Below are positions 24,985 through 33,714 of a stretch of DNA of 64,000 nt, piece after piece. The translations under genes and the position numbers were made by a program. The stretch's first letter is position 1; each line of letters begins with the position of its first letter. The stretch lies in the NCBI GenBank assembly GCA_019240215.1, contig JAFAYQ010000073.1:1-64000 (forward strand), written 5' to 3'. This DNA is from Actinomycetota bacterium (GTDB lineage: Bacteria; Actinomycetota; Actinomycetes; Streptosporangiales; Streptosporangiaceae). Below the pieces are notes generated by a model, which was not told the origin of the DNA, ran no database searches, and saw nothing but the letters and a program-made list of their open reading frames with translations.

Positions 24985-25931
24985 TGGTCACGTCGTCGCA
25001 GAGTTTCACGGACCTGGCCGACGAGTTCTCCCTGCTCGGCGAGACCGCGGCCGAGGCGGGGGTGCCGGGTGCCCGGCCGCGGGTCCGTCGCGGCTGGGTC
25101 AACGTGCCGACTGGCGGGCACGTCAGCGGGGTCATCTGGGGGGCGGGACCACCCGAGGTGGTGTTCCTGCACGACAGCGCGGAGAGCGGGCGGGCCTGGG
25201 ACGCGGTGGCGCTGGTACTGGGCCGCCCGGCCGTCGCCATCGACCTGCCCGGCCACGGGCGGTCGGACTGGCGGCGCGATGGCCGCTACCAGCCCGCCAA
25301 GCTGGCGGCCGCGGCGGCCGAGGCGATCGGGTCGTTCGCGCCCAAGGCTCAGCTGGTGGTGGGCAGCGGTCTCGGCGGCCTGACCGCGCTGGCCGCGCAG
25401 CGCAAACAGCCGCGCCGCGTACCAGCGATCGCGCTGGTCAACGTCTTCCCGGGCGCCACTGCGGCGCGGACCCGGCCGGGGCGCGGCCCCGAACGGTTCG
25501 CCAGCCGCGAGGAGGCGTTCGCGGCGCTGGCGGCCCGGTACCCCGAGCACGGCCGGGCCGCGTTGCGCCGGGAGATCTTGTACGAGCTGGACCAGCAGCC
25601 GGACGGAACGTGGGGATGGCGGCACCATCCGGGCAACCAGCCGGCCCCGGACGCTGATCCGGACGTCGCCCCGGCGGGCGGCCTGGAAGCGGGCTACGAC
25701 CAGCTGGCCCAGCTGCCTATCCCGGTCACGCTGATCGTCAGTGATCCGGCCGGCCCGCTGACGTCGGCCGAGCGGCAACGGCTGCGCCAGCGCGCCCCGA
25801 AGGTCAGCGTGGCCACGATCGCGGGCGCTGGCCGGGACATCGCCGCCACCCAGCCCGCCGCCCTGGCCGCGGTCCTGGACCACCTGCTCCCGGTCAGGGC
25901 CGGGACCGAAACCGACGGAGGGCAGCCATGA
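24984..25931 (+). CDS. Alpha/beta hydrolase homologue lacking catalytic residues
   Basis: 315 residues of alpha/beta-hydrolase fold: VVFLHDSAESGRAWD, AIDLPGHGRSDWR. The nucleophile elbow, normally GxSxG, reads G127-S-G-L-G131, so glycine takes the nucleophile position. The catalytic His motif GAGHD reads GAGRD. Both losses suggest a pseudoenzyme, perhaps a binding or scaffold partner of the TauD-like protein with which it is translationally coupled. Ser128, one position early, is an alternative nucleophile, but the His is still missing. Confidence 0.82.
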   Translation: MVTSSQSFTDLADEFSLLGETAAEAGVPGARPRVRRGWVNVPTGGHVSGVIWGAGPPEVVFLHDSAESGRAWDAVALVLGRPAVAIDLPGHGRSDWRRDGRYQPAKLAAAAAEAIGSFAPKAQLVVGSGLGGLTALAAQRKQPRRVPAIALVNVFPGATAARTRPGRGPERFASREEAFAALAARYPEHGRAALRREILYELDQQPDGTWGWRHHPGNQPAPDADPDVAPAGGLEAGYDQLAQLPIPVTLIVSDPAGPLTSAERQRLRQRAPKVSVATIAGAGRDIAATQPAALAAVLDHLLPVRAGTETDGGQP

Positions 25932-26710
25932 CCCAGACCGCACCCGCGCCCGGAACCGAGGCCACCAGCCGGATCCGGATCGAGCCGAACCAGCGGCGGG
26001 TCCGGGTGTTCTTCGGCGGTGAGCCGATCGCCGACAGCAGCCGGACCATCTACCTGTTCGAGACCGGGCACCTGCCGGTGTACTACTTCCCGCGCGAGGA
26101 CGTCCGGTTCGACCTGCTGGAGTCGACCAGCCACACCACCCACTGCCCCTACAAGGGCGACGCCTCCTACTACTCGATCGCCGCGGGCGGCCGGCAGGCC
26201 GACAACGCCGTGTGGGCTTACCGGGAGCCGATCGGCTCGGTGGCCGAGCTGGCCGGCTACGTCGCCTTCTACTGGAACCAGGCCGACGCCTGGTACGAGG
26301 AGGACGACGAGGTGTTCAAGCACCCGCGCGACCCCTACCACCGGGTGGACGTGCTCAACTCCTCGCGGCACGTGGAGGTGCGGGTAGGCGGCGTGCTGGT
26401 GGCCGACACCCGGCGGCCGCGGCTGCTGTTCGAGACCAGCCTGCCGGTCCGCTACTACGTGCCCAAGCTCGACGTGAACCTCAGCCTGCTGGAGCCCAGC
26501 GCGACCAGGACCCGGTGCCCGTACAAGGGCGAGGCCGTGTACTGGTCGGTCCGGGCCGACGGCGAACTGCACCAGGACCTGGTGTGGGGCTACCCGGCGC
26601 CGATCCCGGAGGCGCCGAAGATCGAGAACCTGCTGGCCTTCTTCAACGAAAAAGCCGACATCACGGTGGACGGGATCCCGCAGAAGCGGCCCGTCACCAA
26701 CTGGTCGTGA
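25928..26710 (+). CDS. Tandem DUF427 protein
   Basis: 260 residues made of two DUF427 repeats, about 18-118 and 140-238. Each has the pattern RVxxGGxxxADS/T followed by LFET, PVxYYxP, and a CPYKG motif (THCPYKGDASYYS, TRCPYKGEAVYWS) with the matching VWGY/VWAY end. The DUF427 function is unknown; members occur beside oxidative catabolic genes. It overlaps the preceding gene by ATGA and is followed by the second 2-oxoglutarate oxygenase after 13 bases. Confidence 0.88.
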   Translation: MTQTAPAPGTEATSRIRIEPNQRRVRVFFGGEPIADSSRTIYLFETGHLPVYYFPREDVRFDLLESTSHTTHCPYKGDASYYSIAAGGRQADNAVWAYREPIGSVAELAGYVAFYWNQADAWYEEDDEVFKHPRDPYHRVDVLNSSRHVEVRVGGVLVADTRRPRLLFETSLPVRYYVPKLDVNLSLLEPSATRTRCPYKGEAVYWSVRADGELHQDLVWGYPAPIPEAPKIENLLAFFNEKADITVDGIPQKRPVTNWS

Positions 26711-26723
26711 GGAGAAACCCGCC

Positions 26724-27788
26724 ATGACGTACCCAATCCCGGTCATCGACCTCGAGGCCGCCACCTCCCCCACCGCCCCGCCCGCGCTGCTGGACACGAT
26801 CCGGAACGCCACCGAGGACGTCGGCATCATCCAGGTGGTCAACCACGGCGTGCCGCAGCCCCTGATCGACGAGTTCAACCAGCGGATCGCCCGGCTGCTC
26901 GGGCTGCCCCGGCCGCAGAAGGCGGAGCTGGCCAGCCCCACCGGTCACCCGTACCGGGGCTGGCGGCAGTGGCCAGACGATTTCGGGCGGCTGGAGCTGG
27001 AACGGTTCAACGTGGGGCAGTTCGACAACGCCGCCGCCGCCCGGGCGGCCGGCCTGCCCGAGGAGTACCTGGGCCTGTACGACCACGACAACGTCTGGCC
27101 GGCCGACGACCCGCGGCTGCGGGACGTGACCTACGACTACATCAACGCGACCACCGCCCTGGCCGGGCGGGTGCTCGGCCTGTACGCGCGGGTCCAGGGG
27201 CAGCCGGAGGACACGTTCGGCCTGGGGTCGCTGCCGTACGTGACGTTCACCGTCAACGACTACCCGACCTGGACCTACGACGGCAGTGCCAGCGAGGGCG
27301 GGGCTGGCGATGACGGGGCCAGCGACGAGGACAAACTGCTGCTGCTGGAGCACGCCGACGGCTCGGCCGTCACGATCCTCGGCCAGACCGGCGACTACGA
27401 AGGCCTCCAGATCCAGTTGCCGGACGGGGACTGGCAGCCGGTGCCGATCGTCCCCGGCGCCTTGCCGGTGTTCTCCGGCAGCCTGCTCACCAACTGGACG
27501 AACGGGCGGTTGCGGCCGGCCCGGCACCGGGTGGTGGCGGGCGGCACGGTGACCCGGCGGTCGGTGGCCACGTTCGTCTACCCGGCCCTGGACACGGTGG
27601 TCGAGCCGCTGCCGCCGTTCGTCGAGCCCGGTGAGGAGAGCGACTACGAGCCGGTCTCCATCTGGGACAGCGTCAAAGACCGGGTGGAGAACTACCTCAA
27701 GGTGTTCGGCCGCCCGGACCAGGTCAGCGCCTGGCGCGAGGGCACGACCTACGTCGCCGACCTGGCCGACAACTCCGCCGGGCGCTAA
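26724..27788 (+). CDS. 2-oxoglutarate/Fe(II) oxygenase, IPNS-like
   Basis: 354 residues. N-terminal domain: IPVIDLEAA, VGIIQVVNHGVP. Core: iron ligands H210-A-D212 in LEHADGSAVTIL, GLQIQLPDGDWQPV, NWTNGRLRPARHRV with distal His near 268, and RRSVATFVYP for 2-oxoglutarate binding. The triad is complete, unlike the TauD-like protein upstream. The family covers hydroxylation, desaturation and ring closure. GGAGAAACC precedes the ATG. Last gene of the four-gene operon; it converges with the LLM operon, 9 bases apart. Confidence 0.9.
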   Translation: MTYPIPVIDLEAATSPTAPPALLDTIRNATEDVGIIQVVNHGVPQPLIDEFNQRIARLLGLPRPQKAELASPTGHPYRGWRQWPDDFGRLELERFNVGQFDNAAAARAAGLPEEYLGLYDHDNVWPADDPRLRDVTYDYINATTALAGRVLGLYARVQGQPEDTFGLGSLPYVTFTVNDYPTWTYDGSASEGGAGDDGASDEDKLLLLEHADGSAVTILGQTGDYEGLQIQLPDGDWQPVPIVPGALPVFSGSLLTNWTNGRLRPARHRVVAGGTVTRRSVATFVYPALDTVVEPLPPFVEPGEESDYEPVSIWDSVKDRVENYLKVFGRPDQVSAWREGTTYVADLADNSAGR

Positions 27789-27797
27789 CGGCCCGGA

Positions 27798-28826
27798 TCA
27801 GCTGGCCTCGGCTCGGCTGGGCGTCTCAGCGGGCGCCCAGCCGAGCCGGGGCGCGATCTCTTCGGCGATCGTCTCGACCGCGTCCCGGCGCTGGGCCCGG
27901 CTCCGGCTGCCGTACGCCACCGCGAACTGCAGCTCGGTGACCAGCGGGAAGGCCGGGAACGCGGCGATCGAGGCCGCGATCTGGGCGGGCGTGCCGTAGT
28001 GCACGTTGATCGCGGCGGCCTTCTCCTCCAGGGTTCCGGCCGCCGGTAGCCAGTCTTTGCCCCAGGCGTAGACGGTCACGATGTCGTCGGCCAGCTCGGC
28101 CAGGGCGGTGCGGCGGTCGCGGGCCGGGTGGATGTTCACCACCAGGCCGACTCGTGGCGGCTGCCCGGCGGGCAGGCTGGCGTGATAGGCGGCCGCGGTG
28201 ACCTCGGCGGGCACGGTCTGGGTGGAGCCGATCAGCACCCCGTGGCCGCGGGCGGCCGAGTCGTGGCCGGTCTGCTCGGTCAGGGCCGACTCCCAGATCC
28301 GGCCGGACAGCCCGGGTGCGGGCGGGTTCAGTTCCTGGTCGGTACCGTTGACCGGCTCGCCGTCGAGCACCGCCGTCAGCGTGCCCAGGGTGTGCAGGTA
28401 GGCGGCCTTCTTGGCGTCCCGGTTGGGGCCGAGGTCCACGCCCAGGGCGGCCGCGATCGGGGGCTGGCCGCCGTTGGAGACCCCCAGTTCCAGGCGGTCG
28501 CCGCTGATCGCGTTGAGCACGGCGGCGTCCTCCGCGACGCGGACCACGTTCTCCAGCGGCAACGGCACCACCCCGGTGCCGAGCCGGATCCGCGACGTCC
28601 GCGCGGCCACCGCGCCCAGGAACGTGAACGGCGACGGCAGCCCGCCCGGGAAGCTGAAACCCTGGGTCTGGCTGGCCCGGCGGAAATGGTACGAGCGCAC
28701 CCAGGCGCTGTCGAAGCCGAGCTTTTCGGCCCGGGCGAAATGGCCGAGCATTTCCCGGTAGATGTCGGCCTGCGGCCCGTGCTCACGCAGGTCGGAGTGG
28801 ATGCCGATCCGCAGCCGTCCGGTCAC
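27798..28826 (-). CDS. LLM-class flavin-dependent monooxygenase
   Basis: 342 residues of luciferase-like fold: RIGIHSDLREHG, GHFARAEKLGFDSAWV, TSRIRLGTGVVPL, RLELGVSNGG. It is smaller than the NtaA type and closer to F420/FMN LLM enzymes. The start is GTG 28826, with GGAGGAACA upstream. The original coupling to the preceding gene was a GTGA overlap, now broken because that gene stops early at 28889. Last gene of the operon starting at 36331. Confidence 0.88.
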   Translation of the reverse strand: MTGRLRIGIHSDLREHGPQADIYREMLGHFARAEKLGFDSAWVRSYHFRRASQTQGFSFPGGLPSPFTFLGAVAARTSRIRLGTGVVPLPLENVVRVAEDAAVLNAISGDRLELGVSNGGQPPIAAALGVDLGPNRDAKKAAYLHTLGTLTAVLDGEPVNGTDQELNPPAPGLSGRIWESALTEQTGHDSAARGHGVLIGSTQTVPAEVTAAAYHASLPAGQPPRVGLVVNIHPARDRRTALAELADDIVTVYAWGKDWLPAAGTLEEKAAAINVHYGTPAQIAASIAAFPAFPLVTELQFAVAYGSRSRAQRRDAVETIAEEIAPRLGWAPAETPSRAEAS

Positions 28827-28888
28827 TGTTCCTCCAGGTGGCCGCGCAGGGTGGTCGCGGTGTACTCGGTCCGGTGCAGGCCGCGGCG

Positions 28889-30145
28889 CTACAGGATCGG
28901 CACCACGTGGTCGGTGAACAGCTCGATGGCGCCGGGCAGCACGGTCGGCTGCAGGGTGAAGCCGTCGCTGGCCCCGGCCGTCAGCCACTCCTCGATCAGA
29001 TCGGCGAACTGCTCGGGAGTACCGGTGAATTCGAGCCCGCCGGGCAGGCCGGTGAGCTCGGCCGCCAGCTGGCGGAACGTCCGGCCGGTCTCCTTGGTCC
29101 GCCGCACCAGGTCATCGGTGCGGCTGGTGCGGCTGGCGGCCGCGACGGCCGCTTCGCTGAGCGGGTGGTCGGGATCGATCAGGGCCGGGTCGAGCCCGGC
29201 GTTGTGGGCCAGGTTGCGCCAGCGGAACTCGGGGTCGACCCGGTCTTCCAGTGCCTGCCGCCGGTCCCGGGCCTCGGCCTCGGTGCTGCCGAGGACGAAG
29301 GCCACGCCCGGCAGCACCAGCACGTCGCCGGGGTCGCGGCCGTGGCGGCGGGCGGCAGCGCGGACCGTGTCCCGGAACGTCCGGCCGGCCGCCACCGTCG
29401 GCTGGGCGGTGAACACCAGGTCGGCGGTCTTCCCGGCCAGCTCGACGCCGGGACCGGACGACCCGGCCTGCGCGAACGCGGGCCGTCCCTGCGGTGACCG
29501 GGGCAGCGTCAGCGCGCCGCTGACGTCGAAGAACCGGCCGTGGAAGTTGACCGGCCGGATCCGCCCGACGTCGGCCCAGACGCCGCTGGCCTGATCGGCC
29601 ACGACCGCGCCGGCGTCCCAGCTGTCCCACAGCCGGGTGACCACGTCGACGAACTCCTCGGCCCGGGCATACCGGTCCTCGTGGGCGGGGTGGGCGGTCA
29701 GCCCGAAGTTGCCGGCCGCGCCGGCGTACCGGGTGGTGACGATGTTCCAGCCGGCTCGGCCGCCGGACAGGTGGTCGATGGTCGAGAACCGGCGGGCCAG
29801 CTCATACGGGGCGCTGTAGGTGGTGGAGGCGGTGGCGATCAGCCCGATCCGGCTGGTGGAACGGGACAGCGCGGCGATGATCTCCAGCGGGTCGAAGCCG
29901 ACCTGCGGGAAGTAGCGGGCCCGGAAGCTGGCCAGGCCCGGTGAATCGGCGAAGAACACGGCGTCGAGCAGGCCGCGCTCGGCCGCCTGGACCGACCGCT
30001 CCAGCACTCCGAACCGGGCCGGGTCGGCCAGGTCGGCCGGGTCGGCCAGCCGCCAGGCGGACTCGTGATACCCGACGCCGGACAGGAACGCGGTGAAGTG
30101 GGCCAGCCGGCGATCCCCGTCGGCCACCGTGCGGTCCTCGCCCAT
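28889..30145 (-). CDS. NtaA-type flavin monooxygenase, truncated by TAG
   Basis: 418 residues, LLM superfamily: FLSGVGYHESAWRL, DAVFFADSPGL, SRIGLIATASTTYSAPYELA, GRAGWNIVTTRYAGAAGNFG. The protein stops at VVPIL because of TAG at 28891-28889. The family continues Q-R-R-G-L; here CAG to TAG is one base away, and the same frame reads on as RRGLHRTEY for 21 codons to a TGA that overlaps the next GTG. The lost tail is short and the enzyme may still fold. It starts at ATG 30145, a TGATG coupling with the gene before. Confidence 0.88.
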   Translation of the reverse strand: MGEDRTVADGDRRLAHFTAFLSGVGYHESAWRLADPADLADPARFGVLERSVQAAERGLLDAVFFADSPGLASFRARYFPQVGFDPLEIIAALSRSTSRIGLIATASTTYSAPYELARRFSTIDHLSGGRAGWNIVTTRYAGAAGNFGLTAHPAHEDRYARAEEFVDVVTRLWDSWDAGAVVADQASGVWADVGRIRPVNFHGRFFDVSGALTLPRSPQGRPAFAQAGSSGPGVELAGKTADLVFTAQPTVAAGRTFRDTVRAAARRHGRDPGDVLVLPGVAFVLGSTEAEARDRRQALEDRVDPEFRWRNLAHNAGLDPALIDPDHPLSEAAVAAASRTSRTDDLVRRTKETGRTFRQLAAELTGLPGGLEFTGTPEQFADLIEEWLTAGASDGFTLQPTVLPGAIELFTDHVVPIL

Positions 30146-31257
30146 CAGGCGGCCCGCTTCGGGGCGGCGTCGCGGACGGTGACCGCCTGCCGGATCAGCC
30201 GCAGCGTCTCGCGGCGCAGCTCGGCGGCGGCGGCGCTGGTGACGTGGCTGCCCAGGCTGACCACGCCGATCCCGAGGTCGTGGTAGGCGAGGACGGCGTC
30301 GGCGATCGTGGACGGCGACCCGACCAGGGCCGGGGTGGCCCGTGAGAGCGCGGTCAGGCCGAGGTAGAGGGCCTCGTCCTGCCACGGCCCGGCGCCGGAG
30401 TCGAGGTCGGCGAACCGGTCCTCGCGGATCGAGCGGACCTTGACCTGACCGCCGGACCGGAACTCCTGCAGCGTGCGGATGGCCTGCTCCAGCTCGCGGA
30501 CGTGCTGCCGGGCGGCCTCGTCGGTCTCCCCCGCGACCATGTTCAGGTTGATCCAGAACCGAAGGTCACGCTCGCCCGCGAGCGCGCGGGCGGTGGCGAT
30601 CTTGGCGGCCGCCGCCGCTCGCGCGGTGCCGTGGAACGCCAGCACGTCCGCGTACCGGGCCGCCAGCGCGATCCCGTCGTCCGATTCGGCCGGCAGCGAG
30701 ATCGGCGGGCGCGGCGTCTGGACCGGTTTGACGCCGGAATACGCGCCGCGGACCCGGTAGAACTCGCCGTCGAAGTCGAACGGCTGGTCACGGCCGAGGA
30801 CGCCGGTGAAGATCTCCAGGTACTCGGCCGCCCGCCGGTAGCGGGCGTCCCGGTCGGCGTGGTCCCCGTCCCGGGGCAGGTCGGCGCCGCTGCCGAGGAT
30901 CAGGTGGAGCCCGGTCCGGCCCGCCGAGACCCGGTCCAGGGTGGCCAGCGCGCGGGCGGCGGCGGTCGGCGCCTGGGTGCCGGGCCGGTGGGCCAGCACC
31001 ACCCGCAGCCGCTCGGTCCGGGCCAGCGCCCAGGTGGCGGTGACGGTGACGTCCGGCCAGGTCGCGCTCTGCGGCCAGATGGCGGAGTCGTAGCCGGCCG
31101 CCTCGTACTCGCGCGCCTCGGCGCTGATATAGCCAGGATCGGCGGTGACCGGCTCCGGCACCGGGGTGAAGTAGGCCGCTTCGCGGGCGAGGCCGGCCGT
31201 CGAGTAGCTGTTGCTGTACGACTGCGGGTTGAGCCAGGCGCGCAGCTCAATCGGCAC
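30145..31257 (-). CDS. LLM-class flavin-dependent oxidoreductase
   Basis: 370 residues: IELRAWLNPQSYSNSY, YEAAGYDSAIWPQSATWPDV, RTERLRVVLAHRPGTQAPT, GRTGLHLILGSGADLPRDGD. This matches alkanesulfonate-monooxygenase-like enzymes using FMNH2. The start is GTG 31257 with GGAGGTG upstream, inside the end of the ABC ATPase gene (11-base overlap). Confidence 0.88.
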   Translation of the reverse strand: MPIELRAWLNPQSYSNSYSTAGLAREAAYFTPVPEPVTADPGYISAEAREYEAAGYDSAIWPQSATWPDVTVTATWALARTERLRVVLAHRPGTQAPTAAARALATLDRVSAGRTGLHLILGSGADLPRDGDHADRDARYRRAAEYLEIFTGVLGRDQPFDFDGEFYRVRGAYSGVKPVQTPRPPISLPAESDDGIALAARYADVLAFHGTARAAAAAKIATARALAGERDLRFWINLNMVAGETDEAARQHVRELEQAIRTLQEFRSGGQVKVRSIREDRFADLDSGAGPWQDEALYLGLTALSRATPALVGSPSTIADAVLAYHDLGIGVVSLGSHVTSAAAAELRRETLRLIRQAVTVRDAAPKRAA

Positions 31258-32857
31258 GGGCGACACCTCCGAAGTCGGGGGCCGGGGCCGGGGCCGGGGA
31301 CGGCGCCTGGGCCTGGCGCAGCGCGAGCGCCGAATCCACCAGCGACCGGGTGTACGGGTGCTCGGGGTGCCGGAAGATCTCCTCGGCCGCCTTGAGCTCG
31401 ACCAGCTCACCGTCGTAGAGCACGCCGATGCGGTCGGAGACCTGGCGGACGACGGCCAGGTCGTGGGAGATGAACAGGTAGGACACTCCGGTCCGGTCCT
31501 GCAGCTCGGCCAGCAGGTCGAGCAGCCGGGCCTGGCTGGAGACGTCCAGCGCCGAGGTCGGTTCGTCGCAGATGACCAGCGGCACCGGGCCGGCGAAGGC
31601 GCGGGCGATGGCCACCCGCTGCTTCTGCCCGCCGGACAGCTCGTGCGGCAGCTTGGCCAGCAGGTCGGGGCCGACCCCGGTGCGGTTGGCCAGTTCCTCC
31701 ACCGTCTGGTCACCGCCGAGCAGCTCGATCGACCGGGCCAGCACCTGCCGGACGGAGCGGCGAGGGTTCAGCGAGGAGTCGGCGTTCTGGAACACGACCT
31801 GGACCCGGGGCAGCGTCCTCCGGCCCCGGCGGCGGTCCTCGGTGTGGAACGTGATGGTGCCGTCGTAGCTGGTCAGGCCGGCCAGGCTGAGCCCCAGGGT
31901 GGTCTTGCCGCTGCCGGACTCGCCGACCAGGCCCAGCGCCTCGGCCCGGCCGATCGTGAACGAAACGTCGGACAGGGCCGCTTTTTGCTGGAAGCGCTTG
32001 GTCAGGTGCTCGACCGTGACCAGCGGGCCCTGGGCGGTGTCGGCGGCGGGCCGGGGCGGGCGGACCGCGTTGATGTCGGGCAGCGCCGCGATCAGCGACC
32101 GGGTGTAGGGGTGCCGGGGCGCCAGCAGCACGTCGGCGGCGGCTCCTTCCTCGACCAGCACCCCGCCCTCGAGCACGCCGATGCGCTGGCAGTGGGCGGC
32201 GATGAGCGGCAGGTTGTGGCTGATGAGGATGCTGGCGAAGCCGAGCTCGGCCCGCAGGCCGTCGATCAGCGCCATGATCTCGGTCTCCACCCGGCTGTCG
32301 AGCCCGGTCGTCGGCTCGTCCAGGATCAGCAGCCGCGGCTCGCTGGCCAGCGCCATCGCGATGACGATGCGCTGCTGCTGGCCGCCCGACAGCTCGTGCG
32401 GGTAACGCTTGGCGATCTGGCCGGCCGGCGACAACCGGACCCGTTCGATCGCGGCCCGGGTCCGCGCGCGGGCCTGCGCCCGGCCGGCGCCGTGCAGCCG
32501 GTACACCTCCTCGATCTGGCGGCCGACGGTCATGGTCGGATCCAGCGCCAGCCCCGGCTCCTGATAGACGACCGACAGTGCTCCGGCCCGGAAGCGGCGC
32601 AAGGCTGGGGTGTCCAGCGCCAGCACGCCGGTCCCGGCCACCGACAGCTCGGCCGCGGTGACACCGGTCCCGGGCGGCAGGTAGCGGGTCAGCGTCATCG
32701 CGGCCGTGCTCTTGCCGGAACCGGACTCGCCGACCAGCCCGTAGGACTCCCCGGGGGCGATCGTGAGATCAAGGTCGCGGACGGCGGTGACCGGGCCCGA
32801 GCGGCCCCGGTAGCTGACCACCAGGCCCCGTACCTGCACGGCGGGCGCGTCGGTCAC
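31247..32857 (-). CDS. Peptide-type ABC transporter, fused double ATPase
   Basis: 536 residues holding two ATPase units like DppD and DppF in one chain. Unit 1: [37 protein letters not shown]. Unit 2 (from about 300): GESGSGKTT, ELSGGQKQRVAIARAF, LVICDEPTSALD. The Opp/Dpp tail RHPYTRSL appears in both. The start is GTG 32857, overlapping the permease stop (GTGA). It energises import of the ligand caught by the lipoprotein at 34751-36331. Confidence 0.93.
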   Translation of the reverse strand: MTDAPAVQVRGLVVSYRGRSGPVTAVRDLDLTIAPGESYGLVGESGSGKSTAAMTLTRYLPPGTGVTAAELSVAGTGVLALDTPALRRFRAGALSVVYQEPGLALDPTMTVGRQIEEVYRLHGAGRAQARARTRAAIERVRLSPAGQIAKRYPHELSGGQQQRIVIAMALASEPRLLILDEPTTGLDSRVETEIMALIDGLRAELGFASILISHNLPLIAAHCQRIGVLEGGVLVEEGAAADVLLAPRHPYTRSLIAALPDINAVRPPRPAADTAQGPLVTVEHLTKRFQQKAALSDVSFTIGRAEALGLVGESGSGKTTLGLSLAGLTSYDGTITFHTEDRRRGRRTLPRVQVVFQNADSSLNPRRSVRQVLARSIELLGGDQTVEELANRTGVGPDLLAKLPHELSGGQKQRVAIARAFAGPVPLVICDEPTSALDVSSQARLLDLLAELQDRTGVSYLFISHDLAVVRQVSDRIGVLYDGELVELKAAEEIFRHPEHPYTRSLVDSALALRQAQAPSPAPAPAPDFGGVARAD

Positions 32858-33714
32858 GACCAGACCTCCTTGAGGTTGTCGGCCACCAGCTGGGTGGCGA
32901 CCACCAGCGAGCCGACCGCCACTGCCGGGAACACCACCGACCACCAGGCGCTCTCCAGGTAGACCCGGTTTTCGTTGATGACCAGGCCCCAGTCCGGCGA
33001 CGGCGGCTGCGCCCCCAGGCCCAGGAACGACAACGTGGCGGTCATCAAGATCGCGGCCGCCAGGCTCAGGGTGGCCTGGATGACGATGGTCGGCAGCACG
33101 TTGGGCACCAGCTCGCGGGCCATGATCCGGGCCGCCGACTCGCCCTGGACCTTGGCCGTGGTCACGTACTTCTTGCCCATCTCGGCCAGCACCGCGGCGC
33201 GGATGATGCGGGCGATGCCGGGGGCGAACACCACCCCGATGATCACGATGAGCGCAGGCACGCTGGCGCCGAACGCCTCGACCACGACGATCAGGAAGAT
33301 CAGCGGGGGCAGCACCACCAGCACGTCGAACAGCCGCATGAACGCGGTGTCGACCCAGCCCCGGAAGTAGCCGGCGATGACACCAAGCGCGCTGCCGAGG
33401 ACGGTGGCCAGCAGGCAGCCGAACGCACCGACCAGCAGGGCGGTGTCGGCCCCGGCCAGGGTGCGGGCGAACACGCTGCGGCCGAGGCTGTCGGTGCCGA
33501 GCAGCTGGTGCCAGCCCGGGGCCAGGTTGATGTGGCCGGTGTTGACGTACGGGTTCAGCCCGAACAGCCGCCAGGTGGCGGCCGCCCCCACCCACCAGAG
33601 CACGATCAGCGCGCTGACCACGAACGTCGGCCGCCGCAGCAGCGCCCGCAGCCTGCGCCGGCCCGGCCGGGCCCGGGCCTCGGCGCTGGCGGCGGTGGTG
33701 ATCGCGACGGCCAT
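32854..33714 (-). CDS. Peptide-type ABC transporter permease (DppC-like)
   Basis: 286 residues with an N-terminal membrane anchor and five further segments; the binding-protein-dependent loop is MAREL-VPNVLPTIVIQ. NTGHINLAPGWHQLLGTDSLGRSVFAR is replaced family pattern for HxLGTDxxGRD. TGATG coupling with DppB. Confidence 0.92.
   Translation of the reverse strand: MAVAITTAASAEARARPGRRRLRALLRRPTFVVSALIVLWWVGAAATWRLFGLNPYVNTGHINLAPGWHQLLGTDSLGRSVFARTLAGADTALLVGAFGCLLATVLGSALGVIAGYFRGWVDTAFMRLFDVLVVLPPLIFLIVVVEAFGASVPALIVIIGVVFAPGIARIIRAAVLAEMGKKYVTTAKVQGESAARIMARELVPNVLPTIVIQATLSLAAAILMTATLSFLGLGAQPPSPDWGLVINENRVYLESAWWSVVFPAVAVGSLVVATQLVADNLKEVWS

Noticed and set aside
821-28891. Reassigned stop codons (TGA at a Trp position, TAG at a Gln position)
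   Set aside because: Many intact genes in the window end with TGA, and TAG ends the double ATPase at 42361, so both codons act as normal stops. Single-base mutations or errors explain the two sites.
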